From: an uncultured Bacteroidales bacterium
Lineage (GTDB): Bacteria; Bacteroidota; Bacteroidia; Bacteroidales; Paludibacteraceae
NCBI GenBank assembly: GCA_934716995.1
Contig: CAKUYO010000023.1
Location: 1-33,769, forward strand
DNA length: 33,769 bases
Direction of reading: 5' to 3'
The translations under genes and the position numbers were made by a program. The notes under the pieces were generated by a model. That model did no database searches, was not told where the DNA came from, and saw only the letters and a program-made list of their open reading frames with translations. Positions within the stretch are counted from its first letter, which is position 1. Every line of letters starts with the position of its first letter. This document shows positions 31,518 through 33,769 of the stretch, piece by piece.

Positions 31518-32297
31518 ATGGATAACAATTGGTATCGTCATTCTATGTGTCTATGTGGTTATGGAACAATTAAAGAAGGTGATAGCGTAGAGATTGTTCC
31601 TAATGGTAAACGCTACTACAAAATACGAATTGAAAAAGGCAATACACTAATAGGACAAACGTACTGGATTTATAAAAATAGTTCTGGTGTTTCCAATGAT
31701 TTCGACGGTTATTTGTATGCTGTTTTTGAAAATCCTGATGCAAAAATCTCTTCTTATTACATAGACCACCCTATTATAAGTATGTTATACGATTCTACCG
31801 ATGTCATATGCGAAGACAGGGATGATGATGGCTACTACTTTTGGGGACTTGGCGAAAAACCTGCACATTGTCCAATTTGCTGCCCTGATATTCCCGACGG
31901 AGACGATTCTAATCCGAATTTAGCACAAATGGATGAATATGGAAACTTTGCATCCTATAAATTTCCCTATGACACCATTGTGATAGAATCTAATACTATC
32001 TGGAATCGAAATGACACTATTTGCGGGAATGTCCTAGTATCAAACAACGCAACTTTAGCAATTACCGCCACTATTACCCTTAATCATGCTGCAAAAATTA
32101 TAGTTTCACAAGGCTCTACACTACTCATTGATCGCGGGAAAATACTAAATTCGAATGTTGTGATAGAAAATGCAGGGACTATGATATTACGAAATGGTGC
32201 AATCTTACAGCAAGGTGAAAAAGATGACACCAATGTAAAAAAAGGAGGAATACTATCCATTGAAAATGGAAATATACTGAGTTATAAACAAAAATAA
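31518..32297 (+). CDS. Papain-like peptidase, C-terminal part with Ca-binding-like and beta-repeat region
   Basis: The ATG at 31518 is probably internal; the frame is open back to the A7 run with TLINKGPIVSG. It supplies the C1A catalytic His (RHSMCLCGYG, His8 in this frame) and Asn (TYWIYKNSSG, Asn54; papain has KNSWG). An Asp- and Cys-rich segment follows (CEDRDDDGYYFWGLGEKPAHCPICCPD, then PDGDDSNP), as in many Bacteroidales secreted peptidases and likely Ca-binding. A repeat-like beta region comes last (NVLVSNNATLAITATITLNHAAKIIV, GSTLLIDRGKI, NVVIENAGTMILRNGAI). No T9SS domain is present at the end. Without joining to the upstream frame it has neither signal nor nucleophile. Confidence 0.78.
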   Translation: MDNNWYRHSMCLCGYGTIKEGDSVEIVPNGKRYYKIRIEKGNTLIGQTYWIYKNSSGVSNDFDGYLYAVFENPDAKISSYYIDHPIISMLYDSTDVICEDRDDDGYYFWGLGEKPAHCPICCPDIPDGDDSNPNLAQMDEYGNFASYKFPYDTIVIESNTIWNRNDTICGNVLVSNNATLAITATITLNHAAKIIVSQGSTLLIDRGKILNSNVVIENAGTMILRNGAILQQGEKDDTNVKKGGILSIENGNILSYKQK

Positions 32298-32305
32298 CAT
32301 AAAAA

Positions 32306-32337
32306 CTTGTGTATATTCTGCAAAAGATGTACCTTTG
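32306..32337 (+). promoter_or_regulatory. Promoter of the 32427 gene
   Basis: CTTG (32306-32309, one mismatch), 20-bp spacer, TACCTTTG (32330-32337). The leader of about 80 nt contains GTAGGTAGGTAG, a short repeat. Confidence 0.65.
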
Positions 32338-32426
32338 TAGGTAGGTAGTAGATCAGTATTTCTGCCTTTGGGGTGTCTTTTGTAGAATGTACACAACTTG
32401 TTTTATAATTACATAGAGATATTGTT

Positions 32427-33191
32427 ATGAAAAAATTAAATCTTTTAGTGTTCTTATGTATTATAATGAACTCATATTGTGTACATATCACAGCCGCCCC
32501 TATTTCGGCAAATCAATGGAATGTACTCGAAATTCAAGCATATATTGATCGTCTCGTTATCTATGGGTTTAGGCTGTCTTCCGATACCATTATCAACAAC
32601 ATAACCTACACCAAGGTAATGCAACGTGCCACACTCACTGCTGATGCTCCCACGTATGCCGCCGCTATCCGCCAGGAGAATGATAAAGTGTTTGTGTGCC
32701 ACGATAGTAAAGAATACCTTTTGTATGATTTCGGTGCAAAAACAGGAGACGAGATAATGGTTTGGGGTGGACTGGATCATCCTACCATACTATGCAAAAA
32801 CATTGTAAAAGATGTGCAAACAACGGCGGATGGGAAACGTATTTTAAGCGTAGAAATCAAGCATAATACAGAGACAGACCTAAAGGATGAAGCACAATGG
32901 ATAGAGGGTATCGGTTCTACCCATGGTTTGCTATATACAGGCGTTACTTATGTAGGTGGTTCGTTCCATTACCTGCAATGCGCATACACCAACGGTGTAC
33001 AAGTGTACAAACGGACAGGCGACACCTTTGCCGAATACGGCTGCGAATACAACAACCTCCATTCTCAACTGGAGAATAATAGTGTAACCCCTCAAGCCGT
33101 TAAGTACCTCCGCAACGGGCAATTGTTCCTTCAACTCGGCGAGCAGTCCTACGATGCCCTCGGACGTCCTGTATCGCTCTTGAACGAATGA
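32427..33191 (+). CDS. Secreted protein of unknown function
   Basis: The protein (254 aa) has a signal (MKKLNLLVFLCIIMNSYC, cleavage uncertain, possibly after ITAA) and a beta-rich body with segments seen in many Bacteroidetes exported proteins (FRLSSDTIINNITYTKVMQ, YAAAIRQENDKVFV, EYLLYDFGAKTGDEI, QWIEGIGSTHGLLYTG). The tail LRNGQLFLQLGEQSYDALGRPV resembles a shortened sorting-type strand pair, but it is too short for a full T9SS domain. The first 15 codons are near-identical to those of the 29140 gene. Function is not known. Confidence 0.72.
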   Translation: MKKLNLLVFLCIIMNSYCVHITAAPISANQWNVLEIQAYIDRLVIYGFRLSSDTIINNITYTKVMQRATLTADAPTYAAAIRQENDKVFVCHDSKEYLLYDFGAKTGDEIMVWGGLDHPTILCKNIVKDVQTTADGKRILSVEIKHNTETDLKDEAQWIEGIGSTHGLLYTGVTYVGGSFHYLQCAYTNGVQVYKRTGDTFAEYGCEYNNLHSQLENNSVTPQAVKYLRNGQLFLQLGEQSYDALGRPVSLLNE

Positions 33192-33206
33192 TACTTGATG
33201 CAAGAA

Positions 33207-33378
33207 ATTAATGGTTCAATTATATGGTTAATTATATGTTCCCCAAATAATTAACGCCTAATTAACGATAATTAACGGAGAACTTTTAATGGTCTTGAAT
33301 GGAGAAAAAACGGAGAATTAACGTCTAATTATACGATAATTAACGTTTTATATATATATGACTTTCACCCAATTAACG
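33207..33378 (+). repeat. AATTAACG repeats upstream of the second gtrA
   Basis: AATTAACG occurs at 33249, 33260, 33270, 33316, 33338 and 33371, the last inside the coding region. Variants AATTAATGG and AATTATATGG occur from 33207. Spacings are 11, 10, 46, 22 and 33 bp, mostly near multiples of 11. No consensus promoter is seen. Confidence 0.65.
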
Positions 33379-33769
33379 GACATCTTGTTTCGCAAGGACA
33401 CCGACAATATCCTGCTCCAACTCTTCCGCTACTGTTTTGTGGCGGTAGGGGCGTTTATTGTTGATTACGGCACCTATTTCCTTACTTCCTACGTCATCGG
33501 TATTCCCTACCTTGTGGCGGCGTTCCTTGGCTTTGTTACGGGTACGCTGACCAACTATGCCATCTCTAAGTTCCTTGTCTTCCGTGGCGAACCGAAATCC
33601 CGTGTAGGCGAGATAGCGGGTGTCTTCGTCATCGGGGCTATCGGCTTGGTTTTCCTCGAGGCGGGCATCTGGTTCTTTACGGAGAAAGTGGGTGTCCATT
33701 ACCTTGTTTCCAAACTGATTATGACCGTCATCGTCTTTGCGTGGAATTTCCTCGCCCGCAAGTTCTTTA
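33358..33769 (+). CDS. GtrA-like membrane protein (cut by window end)
   Basis: The ATG at 33358 opens a frame to the window edge (137 codons). It has GtrA features: LLQLFRYCFVAVGAFIVDYGTYFL, LGFVTGTLTNYAISKFLVF, and a final FAWNFLARKFF, which is the usual GtrA ending. Probably only the last few residues are missing. The protein would move or present lipid-linked sugars, like its relative at 22295. It differs in sequence, so it is not a recent duplicate. Confidence 0.87.
   Translation, partial: MTFTQLTDILFRKDTDNILLQLFRYCFVAVGAFIVDYGTYFLTSYVIGIPYLVAAFLGFVTGTLTNYAISKFLVFRGEPKSRVGEIAGVFVIGAIGLVFLEAGIWFFTEKVGVHYLVSKLIMTVIVFAWNFLARKFF

Overview
The window looks like chromosomal DNA from a Bacteroidales bacterium. 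Three things point there. Promoters match the Bacteroidetes pattern TTTG-N19/20-TAnnTTTG, with no Shine-Dalgarno-like sequences. The families are typical of the order (GldB, AAA/DUF4143 ATPase, DUF3316-like and DUF3298 proteins, TPR-transmembrane-HTH lipoproteins). One secreted protein carries a type IX secretion (T9SS) C-terminal domain. The T9SS domain argues against Bacteroides proper and for a Porphyromonadaceae/Paludibacteraceae-like lineage; that placement is inference.

Layout. 1-3.8 kb: the tail of an unknown gene, a small secreted peptide and a TPR/HTH lipoprotein regulator driven by face-to-face promoters, a repeat-rich gap, and a DUF4143 ATPase. 4.0-6.8 kb (minus strand): marC, a short queG-like gene, rpiB and a radical SAM/SPASM gene, tightly packed or overlapping. 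6.9-16.9 kb (plus strand): efp with a strong terminator, then a long run of yraN, mnmG, a parS site, apt, uvrC, tsaE, a DUF3316-like gene, an S41 peptidase, a LolD-like ATPase and gldB. 17-19.2 kb: sufS and an exported EEP-fold phosphoesterase/nuclease. 19.2-22.2 kb (minus strand): nadA, corA, rsmA. 22.3-27.0 kb (plus strand): gtrA, a DUF3298 protein, an FAD oxidoreductase and a GT-C-like membrane glycosyltransferase, plausibly envelope glycan synthesis. 27.1-33.2 kb: a second TPR/HTH lipoprotein regulator followed by secreted proteins (DUF3244-like, S74 chaperone plus T9SS domain, papain-like peptidase, unknown). A second gtrA is cut by the window end.

The most notable signals are these. (1) The second regulator is broken at a C8 run and the papain-like peptidase at an A7 run. 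In both, a -1 slip on a homopolymeric heptamer restores the frame, so this secreted-protein locus may be phase-variable or recoded, unless both are sequencing errors. (2) A perfect 16-bp parS lies between mnmG and apt, next to a second palindrome. (3) Two face-to-face promoter pairs have exactly 17 bp between their -7 boxes. (4) Several intergenic regions carry tandem repeats of about 11 bp, and others carry dispersed repeat families, some overlapping stop codons. No tRNA, rRNA, CRISPR array or intact insertion sequence was seen.
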